6,109 bases of DNA. Origin: SZUA-146 sp963922815. Lineage in GTDB: Bacteria > Pseudomonadota > Gammaproteobacteria > Steroidobacterales > SZUA-146. The notes beneath the pieces are model-generated. The model ran no database searches. It was not told where the DNA came from and was given only the letters and a program-made list of their open reading frames with translations. The translations under genes were made by a program, and so were the position numbers. This document shows, one piece after another, positions 1 through 6,109 of this stretch (positions are counted from its first letter, which is position 1; the number at the start of each line of letters is the position of its first letter). The DNA is taken from assembly GCA_963922815.1 (NCBI GenBank), contig CAWUKD010000197.1:1-6109 (forward strand), given 5' to 3'.

Positions 1-56
1 GTCGTTCCCGAAGTCAGAGATGACGCGCACTCACATCGTGACGTTAACTCATCTGA

Positions 57-3000
57 TCAGGCGGCCTGCACTGCAGATTTCGCGGGTGAATAATCGAGAT
101 TGGGTGCCAGCCACTGTTCAGCCTCGGCAAGAGAGATGCCTTTCCGTGATGCGTAGTCTTCAACCTGGTCGCGACCAATTCGCCCCACGGCAAAGTACCG
201 CGATTCGGGGTGCGAATAATAAAAACCACTGACCGCAGCGGTCGGGTACATGGCAAATGAATCGGTGAGCCGCAGACCAATGTTCTCTTCGACGTTTAGC
301 AGCTTCCACAAAGTAGCCTTTTCGGTATGGTCCGGGCACGCAGGATAACCCGGTGCCGGGCGTATACCCCGATAGGCTTCCCTGATCAGCTGTTCATTGC
401 TGAACTCTTCGTCCGAAGCATAGCCCCACTCAGCGCGACGCACGCGTTCGTGCAGGTACTCGGCGGCGGCTTCGGCCAGACGGTCGGCCAGCGCTTTGAG
501 CACAATACTTGAATAGTCGTCGTGATCCTTCTCGAACGCTTCTACCGGTTTTTCTATGCCGAATCCGGCGCTCACGGCAAAAGCGCCCACGTAGTCTTCG
601 AGGCCGGTTTCGGCAGGCGCAACAAAGTCCGCGAGACAGGCGTTAGGCATATCGGTTCGTAGTGATTTTTGCTGCCTCAGATGATGCAGCGTTGTTGCCA
701 CCTGACCATTTTCATCGAGTACCTCAACGTCGTCCCGACGCGTTGATCGCGCCCGGAACAATCCGATTACGGCTTTCGCGTGAAGCCACTTCTCTTCAAT
801 AATTTTTTTCAACATGCTCTGCGCATCGTCAAACAGCGCACTGGCGGCTTCACCGACCACTTTGTCGGTTAGAATCTCCGGATAGCGCCCGTGAAATTCC
901 CAGGCGTTAAAGAATGGCATCCAGTCGATGTAGGGCACCAGCTCTTCCAGCGCAATAGACTCAATCACCTGCACCCCGGGACGGACAGGCACCGGCGGCG
1001 TATATCCGCTCCATTCAATCGCCGCGCGATTGTTTCTCGCCTGCGACAGCGTTTTGAGTTTGCTTCGCTGCTGCTTGCCGGCGTGAGCCGTACGTCGGCG
1101 CTCATGCTCTTTCGTTTGTGTGGCTATGAAGTCACCCGCATTTTCACCGATCAGCGACTGCGCCACGGCCACAGAGCGCGAGGCATCCTTGACGTAAACC
1201 ACCGCGTGCTCATAGGACGGATCAATCTTGACCGAAGTATGCACCGGGGACGTCGTCGCCCCGCCAATCAACAGTGGGATGGTAAAGCCCTGGCGCTGCA
1301 GCTCTTGCCCCACGTGCACCATTTCATCGAGCGACGGTGTAATCAATCCGGACAGGCCTATCATGCTGGCATTGTGCTCTTTGGCTGTTGCCAGGATTTT
1401 TTCGGCAGGCACCATGACGCCCAGATCAACGACGTCAAAATTATTACACTGCAGCACCACGCCCACGATGTTCTTGCCAATGTCGTGTACATCGCCTTTC
1501 ACCGTAGCCATCACAATCGTGCCGTTGGTCTGCCGCACACCCGCGTTGCCGGCCTCGATAAAGGGCACCAGGTGCGCCACTGCTTTTTTCATTACCCGCG
1601 CCGATTTGACGACCTGGGGCAAGAACATTTTGCCTGCGCCAAACAGGTCGCCGACCACGTTCATGCCGTTCATGAGAGGCCCTTCGATGACATCCAGCGG
1701 CCTGACAGCTACGAGCCGCGCCTCTTCGGTATCCTCGACCACGAACTCATCGAGACCTTTGACCAGCGCATGTTCCAGCCGTTTTTCGACGTCGAACTCA
1801 CGCCATGACAAATCGGGCCCGGTACTCTTGCTCTGACTCTCTCGATACGAATCCGCCAGAGCGAGTAGTTTATCCGTGGCGTCATCGCGACGATTAAGCA
1901 CCACGTCTTCAACCGCCTCTCTCAGTTCAAGCGGCAGATCCTCGTAGATGGCCAGCTGACCGGCATTGACAATGCCCATATCGAGACCGGCCTGAATCGC
2001 GTGATACAAAAAGACGCTGTGAATGGCCTCGCGAATTGCGTTGTTACCGCGAAACGAGAACGATACGTTTGAAACACCGCCGCTCACCATGACATAGGGC
2101 AGTTTTTCCTTGATTGCACGGGTCGCTTCAATAAACGCGACACCGTAGTCGTTGTGTTCTTCAATACCGGTGGCTACCGCAAAAATATTCGGATCAAAAA
2201 TGACGTCTTCCAGCGGAAAACCAATGCCGTCCAGCAGTTCGTAGCAGCGCGTGCAGATGGCCACCTTGCGCTCCAGCGTATCCGCCTGGCCGTCTTCATC
2301 AAACGCCATGATGACCACGGCCGCGCCATAGGCCCGCAGCAGTCGACTCTGTTGCAAAAAGGCGTCTTCGCCTTCTTTCAGGCTGATTGAGTTAACGATC
2401 GCCTTACCCTGCACGCACTGAAGTCCGGCTTCGATCACGGTCCACTTGGACGAGTCGATCATCAACGGTACGCGTGCCACGTCGGGCTCAGTGGCGATGT
2501 AGTTGAGCATGGTGCGCATGGCCTGCTCGGAATCGAGCATGCCCTCGTCCATATTGACGTCGACGATCTGGGCGCCATTGTCGACCTGCTGACGCGCCAC
2601 GCCCACCGCTGCCGAGTAGTCGTCGGCCTCAATCAGGCGGCGAAATATGGCAGAGCCCGTTACGTTGGTGCGCTCTCCAACGTTGGTAAACAGTCGCCCC
2701 TTGGTCAGATTGAGCGGTTCCAGACCTGACAGCCGACAGCACTTCTCGACCTCGACCGGTACACGCGGTGCGCGCCCGTCAACCGCCTCCCTCAGATGCC
2801 TGATGTGTTCCGGTGTCGTTCCACAGCAGCCGCCTACCATGTTGACCAGGCCGCTGTCGGCAAATTCGCCAATCAGTTCCGCCATAGCCTCCGGCGACTC
2901 ATCGTACTCACCAAACTCGTTCGGCAGCCCCGCATTGGGATGGGCCGATACGTGCGTATCCGCGACCCGGCTCAGCTCGGCCACGTAAGGTCGAAGCTCG

Positions 3001-3752
3001 GCGGCCCCCAGGGCGCAATTCAGCCCCACCATAAACGGTCGCGCGTGACGTACCGAATTCCAGAAGGCTTCGGTGGTCTGTCCCGACAGGGTACGTCCGG
3101 AGGCGTCGGTGATGGTCGCGGAGATCATGATCGGAAGACGCAAATTATTTTCGTCAAAAAACCGATCGATGGCGAACAGCGCCGCCTTGGCGTTCAGCGT
3201 ATCGAAAATGGTTTCGATCATCAGAAAATCAGCGCCGCCCTCAATCAGTCCGGCAGTGGCCTCCCGGTACGTATCGACCAGATCTTCGAACGTAATGTTG
3301 CGAAAGCCCGGATCATTCACATCCGGCGAGATCGAGGCCGTTCTGTTGGTAGGGCCGAGCACACCCGCTACGAATGCGGGTCGGCCAGTGTCGCGCTTGA
3401 ACTCATCAGCAACACGGCGGGCCAGACGTGCCGCTTCCCGATTGAGCTCCCCAACAAGGTCTTCCATTGCGTAGTCGCTCATGGACGGCGCGTTTGCGTT
3501 GAAGGTGTTGGTCTCGATGACATCCGCACCGGCATCCAGGTAGGCGCGGTGGATGTCCTGAATTACGTCTGGCTGAGTCAGCGTCAGAAGATCATTGTTT
3601 CCCTTCAGATCCTGCGGCCAGTCTTTGAACCGTTCGCCCCGGTATCCGGACTCGTCAAGCTGATAACCCTGAATCATGGTGCCCATCGCACCATCAAGCA
3701 CCAGAATACGCTCTGTCAGGAGCGCTTCAATGTCGGAGTTCCTGGCGTTCAT
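57..3752 (-). CDS. metH: Cobalamin-dependent methionine synthase MetH (complete)
   Basis: Cytoplasmic 5-methyltetrahydrofolate–homocysteine methyltransferase. It moves a methyl group from 5-methyl-THF via methylcobalamin to homocysteine, giving methionine and THF. The 1231 residues match the full four-module family (E. coli about 1227). The homocysteine domain (about 5-330) has the zinc cysteines Cys246 (GLNC) and Cys309/Cys310 (GGCCGTTP). The pterin domain (about 350-620) shows NVGERTNVTGS, DVNMDEGMLD and IDSSKW. The cap and B12 domains (about 650-875) have DVHDIGKN with lower axial ligand His756, its partner Asp754, and Ser807 in SGLITPS. A basic linker at 880-900 leads to the SAM-binding reactivation domain (about 930-1220), with Asp943 (DWMPFF) and RPAPGYPACPDH from Arg1131. 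No key residue is missing. The ATG overlaps the metF stop (ATGA), and GGGGAG lies 8 bases upstream, so coupled translation as the last gene of sahR-metF-metH is likely. Identification is essentially certain. Confidence 0.98.
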   Translation of the reverse strand: MNARNSDIEALLTERILVLDGAMGTMIQGYQLDESGYRGERFKDWPQDLKGNNDLLTLTQPDVIQDIHRAYLDAGADVIETNTFNANAPSMSDYAMEDLVGELNREAARLARRVADEFKRDTGRPAFVAGVLGPTNRTASISPDVNDPGFRNITFEDLVDTYREATAGLIEGGADFLMIETIFDTLNAKAALFAIDRFFDENNLRLPIMISATITDASGRTLSGQTTEAFWNSVRHARPFMVGLNCALGAAELRPYVAELSRVADTHVSAHPNAGLPNEFGEYDESPEAMAELIGEFADSGLVNMVGGCCGTTPEHIRHLREAVDGRAPRVPVEVEKCCRLSGLEPLNLTKGRLFTNVGERTNVTGSAIFRRLIEADDYSAAVGVARQQVDNGAQIVDVNMDEGMLDSEQAMRTMLNYIATEPDVARVPLMIDSSKWTVIEAGLQCVQGKAIVNSISLKEGEDAFLQQSRLLRAYGAAVVIMAFDEDGQADTLERKVAICTRCYELLDGIGFPLEDVIFDPNIFAVATGIEEHNDYGVAFIEATRAIKEKLPYVMVSGGVSNVSFSFRGNNAIREAIHSVFLYHAIQAGLDMGIVNAGQLAIYEDLPLELREAVEDVVLNRRDDATDKLLALADSYRESQSKSTGPDLSWREFDVEKRLEHALVKGLDEFVVEDTEEARLVAVRPLDVIEGPLMNGMNVVGDLFGAGKMFLPQVVKSARVMKKAVAHLVPFIEAGNAGVRQTNGTIVMATVKGDVHDIGKNIVGVVLQCNNFDVVDLGVMVPAEKILATAKEHNASMIGLSGLITPSLDEMVHVGQELQRQGFTIPLLIGGATTSPVHTSVKIDPSYEHAVVYVKDASRSVAVAQSLIGENAGDFIATQTKEHERRRTAHAGKQQRSKLKTLSQARNNRAAIEWSGYTPPVPVRPGVQVIESIALEELVPYIDWMPFFNAWEFHGRYPEILTDKVVGEAASALFDDAQSMLKKIIEEKWLHAKAVIGLFRARSTRRDDVEVLDENGQVATTLHHLRQQKSLRTDMPNACLADFVAPAETGLEDYVGAFAVSAGFGIEKPVEAFEKDHDDYSSIVLKALADRLAEAAAEYLHERVRRAEWGYASDEEFSNEQLIREAYRGIRPAPGYPACPDHTEKATLWKLLNVEENIGLRLTDSFAMYPTAAVSGFYYSHPESRYFAVGRIGRDQVEDYASRKGISLAEAEQWLAPNLDYSPAKSAVQAA

Positions 3753-4747
3753 GACACAGACTCCCCGAGCGCATCCGCCGACTGTGGCGCGTCACCCTCT
3801 GCCACTTGCTCAGGCCGCAGACCCAGAGTGTGGCACATGGCATACGCCAGTTCGGCCTTGTTCAGCGTGTAGAGATGAAATCGGGATACGCCGTATGAAC
3901 GCAGCATATTGACCTGCTCGATCGCGACGGAGGCAGCCACCAGACGACGCGTCTCGGCATCGTCATCGAGTCCTGCAAATCGCTCTTTCAGCCATGCCGG
4001 TATTTCGACGCTGCACTGCGCAGCAAAGCGCTGAACCTGCTTGAAGTTTTCCACGGGCAGAACGCCGGGTACGATGCGGTTTTCAAGACCATAAAATGAA
4101 CAGCGGTCGCGAAAGCGCAAAAAATGCTCGGTGACAAAAAAGAATTGGGTTAACGCCCGGGTCGCACCCGCATCAAATTTACGCCGAAGGTTTTCCAGAT
4201 CATCTCTTGGCGACAGCGCTTCCGGATGCGTTTCGGGATAGGCGGCAACCGAGATGTCGAAATCGGCGACTTTTCGCAGATCCTCGACAAACTCGCTGCT
4301 ATAGGTGTACTGATCACGTCGCGAGACTCCTGTTGACTCTGCTTTCGGCAAGTCACCTCGAAGTGCCACTATATGCCGAATGCCATCCTGCCAGTATTGC
4401 TGCGCAAGCTCCCGGAGCTCGCCTCTGGAAGCACCGACGCACGTCATGTGGGGCGCGACAACCAGATCGGTTTCCTCGAGCAGTCGCTTGACCACGGCGT
4501 ACGTATTGTTTTGCGATGACCCGTCAGCGCCATAGGTCACCGAAACCATCGACGGATTAAGCCGTTTGAGCTGCTCGATCGAACGCCAGAATTTATCCTG
4601 CGCAGCTTCCGAAGAAGGCGGAAAAAATTCGAACGAAATCTGTGGCCGGCCGGTCTGCGCGGATGTGACCTGTACATTCTTCGCCAGTTGGCGCTGGCGA
4701 GGATCGTGAACGGTCATTTTCGGTATGCCGTGATTGGAGGCAAGCAT
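3749..4747 (-). CDS. metF: 5,10-methylenetetrahydrofolate reductase MetF
   Basis: FAD-dependent cytoplasmic enzyme that reduces 5,10-methylene-THF to 5-methyl-THF, the methyl donor for MetH encoded next to it. The 332-residue protein has the bacterial MTHFR barrel motifs in order: SFEFFPP with the probable catalytic Glu40, SVTYGA at 69-74, PHMTC at 99-103, ALRGDLP at 128-134 with the flavin-contacting Asp132, YPETHPEA at 170-177, ATRALTQFFF at 195-204 with Gln201, GVLPV at 228-232 and FHLYTLNK at 290-297. It is longer than E. coli MetF (296 residues) by about 12 residues at the N-terminus and a polar C-terminal tail. There is no C-terminal SAM-binding regulatory domain of the eukaryotic kind. 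The first ATG is preferred because TAAGGA lies 6 bases before it; the next Met (residue 11) has no Shine-Dalgarno. The gene begins 12 bases after the sahR stop, and its TGA overlaps the metH ATG. Confidence 0.97.
   Translation of the reverse strand: MLASNHGIPKMTVHDPRQRQLAKNVQVTSAQTGRPQISFEFFPPSSEAAQDKFWRSIEQLKRLNPSMVSVTYGADGSSQNNTYAVVKRLLEETDLVVAPHMTCVGASRGELRELAQQYWQDGIRHIVALRGDLPKAESTGVSRRDQYTYSSEFVEDLRKVADFDISVAAYPETHPEALSPRDDLENLRRKFDAGATRALTQFFFVTEHFLRFRDRCSFYGLENRIVPGVLPVENFKQVQRFAAQCSVEIPAWLKERFAGLDDDAETRRLVAASVAIEQVNMLRSYGVSRFHLYTLNKAELAYAMCHTLGLRPEQVAEGDAPQSADALGESVS
3761..3766 (-). promoter_or_regulatory. metH ribosome binding site inside the metF 3' end
   Basis: GGGGAG on the minus strand lies within the last codons of metF, 8 bases before the metH ATG. 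Together with the ATGA stop/start overlap it supports both the metH start and translational coupling of the two enzymes. Confidence 0.65.
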
Positions 4748-4753
4748 GCTAAA

Positions 4754-4759
4754 TCCTTA
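4754..4759 (-). promoter_or_regulatory. metF ribosome binding site
   Basis: TAAGGA on the minus strand, followed by a 6-base spacer and the ATG at 4747, lies in the 12-base gap after the sahR TAA. It decides the metF start in favour of the longer form, because the internal Met11 is not preceded by any purine-rich match. Confidence 0.75.
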
Positions 4760-5626
4760 TTACGTAGTATTTCTTGTGGCGATGACGATGACCCAGTGCG
4801 CATCTTCGCCATGAACGGGTCGAGTGCTGGTCACAGTCAGTCCCGCCTGATGCACCCAGTCAGAAAGTCTCTTCTCGGCTGCGCCAAGCTGGTTGGTTTG
4901 AAATTTTTCAAGAATGATCAGGCGGCCGTTGTCGCTCAGCGTGCGGGATGCCTCGGTGAGCGCGAACACCGGTTCGTCGCTGGCGTACAACACTTCGTCC
5001 ATAACCACGGTATCGAATTCGCCGTAGTCAAACGGCAGCTGATACATGTCGCCGTTAATGACCGAACAGTTGGTGAGTCCCGCTTCTTTGAGCACGCGCC
5101 TGGCATGCTGACGCGCCACCCGATTGTTATCGATGCCCACGAGGCGAGACGCATGGTTGGCCAGCAGTTTCATAATGCGCGCACTGCCCACACCAATATC
5201 CAGCAGCGCGCCAATCGCACCGGTCGCCGCGACGTCGAGAATGGCGCGGTTGAATAGCCTTTCGGACTGAATCCTGGCCGGCAGATCCGTCGAGGTACGC
5301 TGGAGCAAGGCATCAAGGTCGTCATCAAGCTGAGAGTCATTGGAGGCAATCAGGGACAGAATCATTCGGGCTTTCTGAAACGACTCGCCGTTCTTGGGAA
5401 CGCGGTAGTAGACGAATTTGCCGCTTCGATGGCGTTCAATCAGTCCGGCATTGGCCAACAGCTTGAGATGCCGCGAAATACGGGGCTGGCTTTGACCCAG
5501 CACTTCGACCAGCTCACTCACGGTAATCTGGCCGCGGGCACAAAGTGCAAGCAGCCGAAACCGGGTGGGTTCGGCCGCTGCTTTGAGAAGGTCTATGGTA
5601 TTGTCCAGAGTCATATATAAAGACAT
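4760..5626 (-). CDS. sahR: SahR-like ArsR-family regulator with methyltransferase-like sensor domain
   Basis: Probable S-adenosylhomocysteine-responsive repressor of SAM-cycle genes. Residues about 10-80 form an ArsR winged helix: AAAEPTRFRLLAL, then TVSELVEVLGQSQPRISRHL (recognition helix) and the wing RHRSGKFVYYRV. The metal-sensing CxC motif of ArsR/SmtB proteins is absent, so a metalloregulator label would mislead. Residues about 138-285 resemble a class I SAM methyltransferase: motif I LLDIGVGSAR at 141-150, acidic GIDNN at 164-168, NGDMYQLPF at 191-199, FDTVVMDEVLY at 204-214 and GRLIILEKF at 234-242. In characterised SahR proteins this domain binds SAH as an effector and DNA is released. 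That function is inferred here from architecture and the metF-metH neighbours. The start is uncertain. Met1 (5626) lies in the middle of an inverted repeat with no usable Shine-Dalgarno, and Met5 (5614) lies just past it. A bifunctional or active methyltransferase is a less likely alternative. Confidence 0.88.
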   Translation of the reverse strand: MSLYMTLDNTIDLLKAAAEPTRFRLLALCARGQITVSELVEVLGQSQPRISRHLKLLANAGLIERHRSGKFVYYRVPKNGESFQKARMILSLIASNDSQLDDDLDALLQRTSTDLPARIQSERLFNRAILDVAATGAIGALLDIGVGSARIMKLLANHASRLVGIDNNRVARQHARRVLKEAGLTNCSVINGDMYQLPFDYGEFDTVVMDEVLYASDEPVFALTEASRTLSDNGRLIILEKFQTNQLGAAEKRLSDWVHQAGLTVTSTRPVHGEDAHWVIVIATRNTT

Positions 5627-5645
5627 CTTTATATGTATATATGAC
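5610..5645. repeat. Outer inverted repeat overlapping the operator
   Basis: GTCATATATA (5610-5619) and TATATATGAC (5636-5645) are perfect 10-bp reverse complements separated by 16 bases. The centre of symmetry is 5627.5, three bases away from that of the inner 8-4-8 repeat (5624.5), so the two are overlapping but not concentric. It may be a second or extended regulator contact, or partly a by-product of TA-rich sequence. The left arm includes the Met5 ATG-AC of sahR. Confidence 0.5.
5615..5634. promoter_or_regulatory. Probable SahR operator (perfect 8-4-8 inverted repeat)
   Basis: ATATAAAG-ACAT-CTTTATAT is a perfect 8-bp inverted repeat with a 4-base spacer, in an AT-rich island within otherwise GC-richer DNA. 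Size and symmetry suit a dimeric ArsR-family winged-helix protein. It covers Met1 of sahR and ends one base before Met5, so bound repressor would block transcription or initiation of sahR-metF-metH. The minus-strand TATAAA (5633-5628) inside it matches five of six bases of a -10 box, but no good -35 box was found 16-18 bases upstream. Assignment to SahR is inferred from position; the repeat itself is directly visible. Confidence 0.72.
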
Positions 5646-5742
5646 AGAATCTACCACACTTTGGCGCACGAAAACACGTCGAACGGGACCGACAGGGATT
5701 TAGTTACAGGATCGGGAGAAGCCGGGACCCGTGACGTTCAGC
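5646..5742. other. Intergenic region upstream of the sahR operator
   Basis: About 97 bases between the oxygenase terminator and the operator block. It must hold upstream promoter elements for sahR-metF-metH, but I could not find a convincing -35/-10 pair. No small gene, no RNA gene and no SAH or SAM riboswitch structure was recognised by eye. Confidence 0.4.
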
Positions 5743-5778
5743 AAAACCGCCCGTCCCGAAGAGATCCAGGACAGGCGG
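5743..5778 (-). terminator. Probable Rho-independent terminator after the oxygenase gene
   Basis: On the minus strand, CCGCCTGTCC (5778-5769) pairs with GGACGGGCGG (5756-5747), giving a 10-bp GC-rich stem with one U-G wobble and a 12-base loop. TTTT (5746-5743) follows at once. The stem begins 17 bases after the oxygenase stop. The wobble pair is favourable only when read as minus-strand RNA (the other strand has a C-A mismatch), which supports this orientation. The U tract is short (four bases), so efficiency may be moderate. It insulates the oxygenase transcript from the sahR promoter region. Confidence 0.65.
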
Positions 5779-5795
5779 AACGGGCCAGGCAAAGC

Positions 5796-6109
5796 CTAAA
5801 GTTTCAGCTCGGAAACGTCGCGGTAGTTCCCGAGGACTCCCTCGACGAAACAATTAAACGCGATTGCCCATCGGTCATCAGACGACTGATTGGTCTCAAC
5901 CATATGGTTAACCTCTGATGGAAAGAGCAGGAGGTCCCCCTGTTTGGGCGTAACGATATTGACCGGAGTATTGAAAATATTCTGCTTTTCTGGCTCCGGA
6001 TTTAGCTCAAGCCGCTGATACATCAGATGCTTGTCAAAAATCACCCGGGCCGGTGGCTCAGGCAGCGGCGAGAAATACAGCGACCCGGACACCAGCGAGT
6101 TGGAGTGCG
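5796..6109 (-). CDS. Putative 2OG-Fe(II) oxygenase, C-terminal part (5' end beyond window)
   Basis: The reading frame stays open to the window edge, so only the last 103 codons are present. The GTG at 6092-6090 falls inside the conserved domain and is not the true start. Visible features fit the double-stranded beta-helix fold of small putative 2OG-Fe(II) oxygenases (Pfam 2OG-FeII_Oxy_5 type). HSNSLVSGSLYFSP begins at the edge, where this family has its first iron-binding His region. GDLLLFPSEVNH follows, with the distal iron-ligand His (codon 5906-5904), and then DDRWAIAFN with the 2-oxoglutarate-binding Arg (codon 5873-5871). Members use O2 and 2-oxoglutarate to hydroxylate substrates; the substrate here cannot be told. 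It points the same way as the met operon but is separated from it by a probable terminator and about 170 bases, so it is probably a separate transcription unit. The fold is fairly sure; the specific activity is unknown. Confidence 0.8.
   Translation of the reverse strand, partial: HSNSLVSGSLYFSPLPEPPARVIFDKHLMYQRLELNPEPEKQNIFNTPVNIVTPKQGDLLLFPSEVNHMVETNQSSDDRWAIAFNCFVEGVLGNYRDVSELKL

Noticed and set aside
1..56. Terminator after metH
   Set aside because: No stem followed by a T tract on the minus strand in the 56 bases available; the operon may continue or end beyond the window.
891..1808. Plus-strand open frame of 305 codons
   Set aside because: Antisense to the B12 and activation domains of MetH; it is His/Arg-rich, typical of a reverse-frame shadow, with no domain seen.
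2796..3872. Long plus-strand open frame of 358 codons opposite metH/metF
   Set aside because: It lies wholly antisense to the conserved MetH and MetF coding sequence and its translation shows no recognisable domain; it is a shadow of GC-rich codon use.
4688..5257. Plus-strand open frame of 189 codons across the metF-sahR junction
   Set aside because: It overlaps the conserved sensor domain of sahR on the opposite strand and has no family resemblance.
4760..5626. Arsenic or metal resistance regulator
   Set aside because: There is no CxC metal site in the HTH, a methyltransferase-like domain is fused, and the neighbours are methionine-cycle enzymes, not ars genes.
5730..5738. Nine-base CGTGACGTT also present at 37-45
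   Set aside because: A single short repeat at two unrelated flanks is compatible with chance; no longer homology extends from it.
5646..5742. SAH or SAM riboswitch upstream of the operon
   Set aside because: No multi-stem conserved core was visible in the short region, and control by a DNA-binding regulator explains the locus.
5565..5918. Plus-strand open frame of 117 codons through the operator and intergenic region
   Set aside because: It crosses the operator, the terminator and the end of the oxygenase gene, its composition is unlike a protein, and no ribosome site was seen.

Overview
The window carries a methionine/SAM-cycle operon on the minus strand. In transcription order it is a SahR-like regulator (ArsR-type HTH fused to a methyltransferase-like domain), then metF (methylenetetrahydrofolate reductase), then metH (cobalamin-dependent methionine synthase). 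Upstream of it, running in from the right edge, is the 3' part of an unrelated gene on the same strand, a probable 2OG-Fe(II) oxygenase. All four genes are read right to left. The base composition is moderately GC-rich, except for a sharply AT-rich island at the regulator start. Protein style (an E. coli-like 1231-residue MetH, SahR in place of MetJ/MetR logic, and an oxygenase of a type common in marine bacteria) suggests a proteobacterium, most likely a free-living gammaproteobacterium. This is inference from sequence feel, not a placement.

Layout from right to left: 6109-5796 is the end of the oxygenase gene, whose 5' part lies outside the window. 5778-5743 is a GC-rich hairpin followed by TTTT, which probably ends that transcript. 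5742-5646 is non-coding with nothing else recognised. 5645-5610 is an AT-rich block with two overlapping perfect inverted repeats, the likely operator/promoter. 5626-4760 is sahR, followed after 12 bases by metF (4747-3749). metF overlaps metH (3752-57) by four bases (ATGA). 56-1 is downstream sequence with no recognisable gene or terminator.

The genes form a coherent circuit. MetF makes 5-methyl-THF, and MetH uses it to remethylate homocysteine to methionine, the precursor of SAM. Methyl transfer turns SAM into S-adenosylhomocysteine (SAH), which SahR-type proteins sense. In the characterised SahR system SAH releases the repressor from DNA and so switches on SAM-cycle genes. Here the regulator is the first gene of its own presumed regulon and the repeat sits over its start, so negative autoregulation is expected. 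ahcY and metK, the other usual members, are not in the window. The system is known in outline. The least ordinary details are the operator lying over the translation start and the nested repeat arrangement.
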